Source: Bacteroidota bacterium (GTDB taxonomy: Bacteria; Bacteroidota; Bacteroidia; CAMBQF01). From it: a stretch of DNA of 8,244 nt. Positions 7,856 to 8,244 of the stretch are shown piece after piece; the stretch's first letter is position 1; every line of letters starts with the position of its first letter. Position numbers and translations under genes: made by a program. The notes under the pieces were generated by a model. The model saw only the letters and a program-made list of their open reading frames with translations. It was not told the origin of the DNA and did not search any database. The stretch covers positions 1 through 8,244 of the forward strand of contig JAIXUZ010000165.1 in assembly GCA_027483285.1 (NCBI GenBank), in the 5' to 3' direction.

Positions 7856-8244
7856 ATGAAAAAAGTAGCATTAGCGTTTATAATAGCTGTATTTGGTTAT
7901 TTAAACGCACAAGCACAACAAGCCCCGGTAAAAAAGGCATCGGCACACGATGGTAAAGACGGGCAACATACATACGTAGTACCTGCAAACGGAGGCAAAC
8001 AAGCACCGGGAGGCAAACATATAGCTAACCGCAGCAAAACAGGCAAAACAAACAAATCGTTGCTAAATAAAGGTGCTGTTAAACCAGCCGCAAGCGATAA
8101 AAATATGAACGCAAAACCACGCCCTACAGCTTTTAACGACAGAGGCAAAAGGCATGGCCACCATAAGCAACACCGCAACAACGGTAAGCACATGGGCGAG
8201 TATAAGCATACTACACCCCCAGTACCATCAAGGGGCTGTAACAA
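7856..8244 (+). CDS. Small secreted Lys/His/Gly-rich basic protein (3' part missing)
   Basis: Open from the ATG at 7856 to the window end (129 codons), so the C-terminus is missing. Not recognised as a known family. Residues 1-20 are a clear signal peptide (MKKVALAFIIAVFGYLNAQA), implying export. The mature part is low in hydrophobic residues and strongly basic: VKKASAHDGKDGQH, then two GGK turns in PANGGKQAPGGKH (about 43-55), then NRSKTGKTNKS. A histidine cluster, KRHGHHKQHRNNGKHMGEYKH, starts at about residue 99. Only one cysteine is visible, near the edge. Such a chain is probably disordered; binding to metals, nucleic acid or anionic surface polymer is conceivable but unproven. AGGA sits only 2 nt before the ATG, too close for a standard Shine-Dalgarno. 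No full TAnnTTTG box was found upstream. Signal peptide plus in-frame openness support a real gene over the antisense frame. Confidence 0.72.
   Translation, partial: MKKVALAFIIAVFGYLNAQAQQAPVKKASAHDGKDGQHTYVVPANGGKQAPGGKHIANRSKTGKTNKSLLNKGAVKPAASDKNMNAKPRPTAFNDRGKRHGHHKQHRNNGKHMGEYKHTTPPVPSRGCN

Noticed and set aside
7897..8244. Minus-strand open frame rich in Leu, Cys and Pro
   Set aside because: Antisense to the plus-strand gene with a clean signal peptide; its composition is what the complement of Lys/Gly/His-rich codons produces.

Overview
The window looks like a chromosomal segment of a member of the Bacteroidota. Three things point there. A DUF4159 lipoprotein-sized protein sits directly behind rsmE, a secreted M1 peptidase has the GAMEH variant of the exopeptidase motif, and starts lack Shine-Dalgarno sequences but carry matches to the Bacteroidota -7 element TAnnTTTG. 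The genus cannot be read from this sequence.

Layout. Positions 1-1988 (minus) hold most of a secreted M1-family zinc aminopeptidase that continues past the left edge. A 58-bp divergent spacer separates it from a plus-strand pair: rsmE (16S rRNA m3U1498 methyltransferase) and an exported DUF4159 protein, 7 bp apart. These meet head-on, with a 4-bp gap, a minus-strand group of three genes: glpK (glycerol kinase, 6176-7669), a 535-residue multi-pass membrane protein with GT-C glycosyltransferase features (4546-6153), and a GT2 polyprenyl-phosphate-sugar-synthase-like enzyme with four C-terminal membrane segments (3423-4607). A 186-bp spacer upstream of glpK carries a good promoter candidate, an imperfect palindrome over it and a short heptanucleotide repeat tract. 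At the right edge (7856-8244, plus) begins a small exported protein rich in Lys, His, Gly and Asn, cut by the window end.

How the genes may work together. The clearest functional unit is the GT2/GT-C pair. The GT2 would charge a polyprenyl-phosphate carrier with a sugar on the cytoplasmic face, and the GT-C protein would transfer that sugar to an acceptor on the periplasmic side. The acceptor is unknown. This pair is visibly more AT-rich than its neighbours, overlaps in coding sequence by 62 bp and lies between housekeeping genes, which suggests an acquired cassette. glpK, rsmE and the peptidase are ordinary, well-recognised genes. I found no RNA gene, CRISPR array or insertion sequence. There is no gene-free stretch above 300 bases. 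I see no strong evidence of a wholly new system. The glycosylation pair and the basic secreted protein are the least explained parts.
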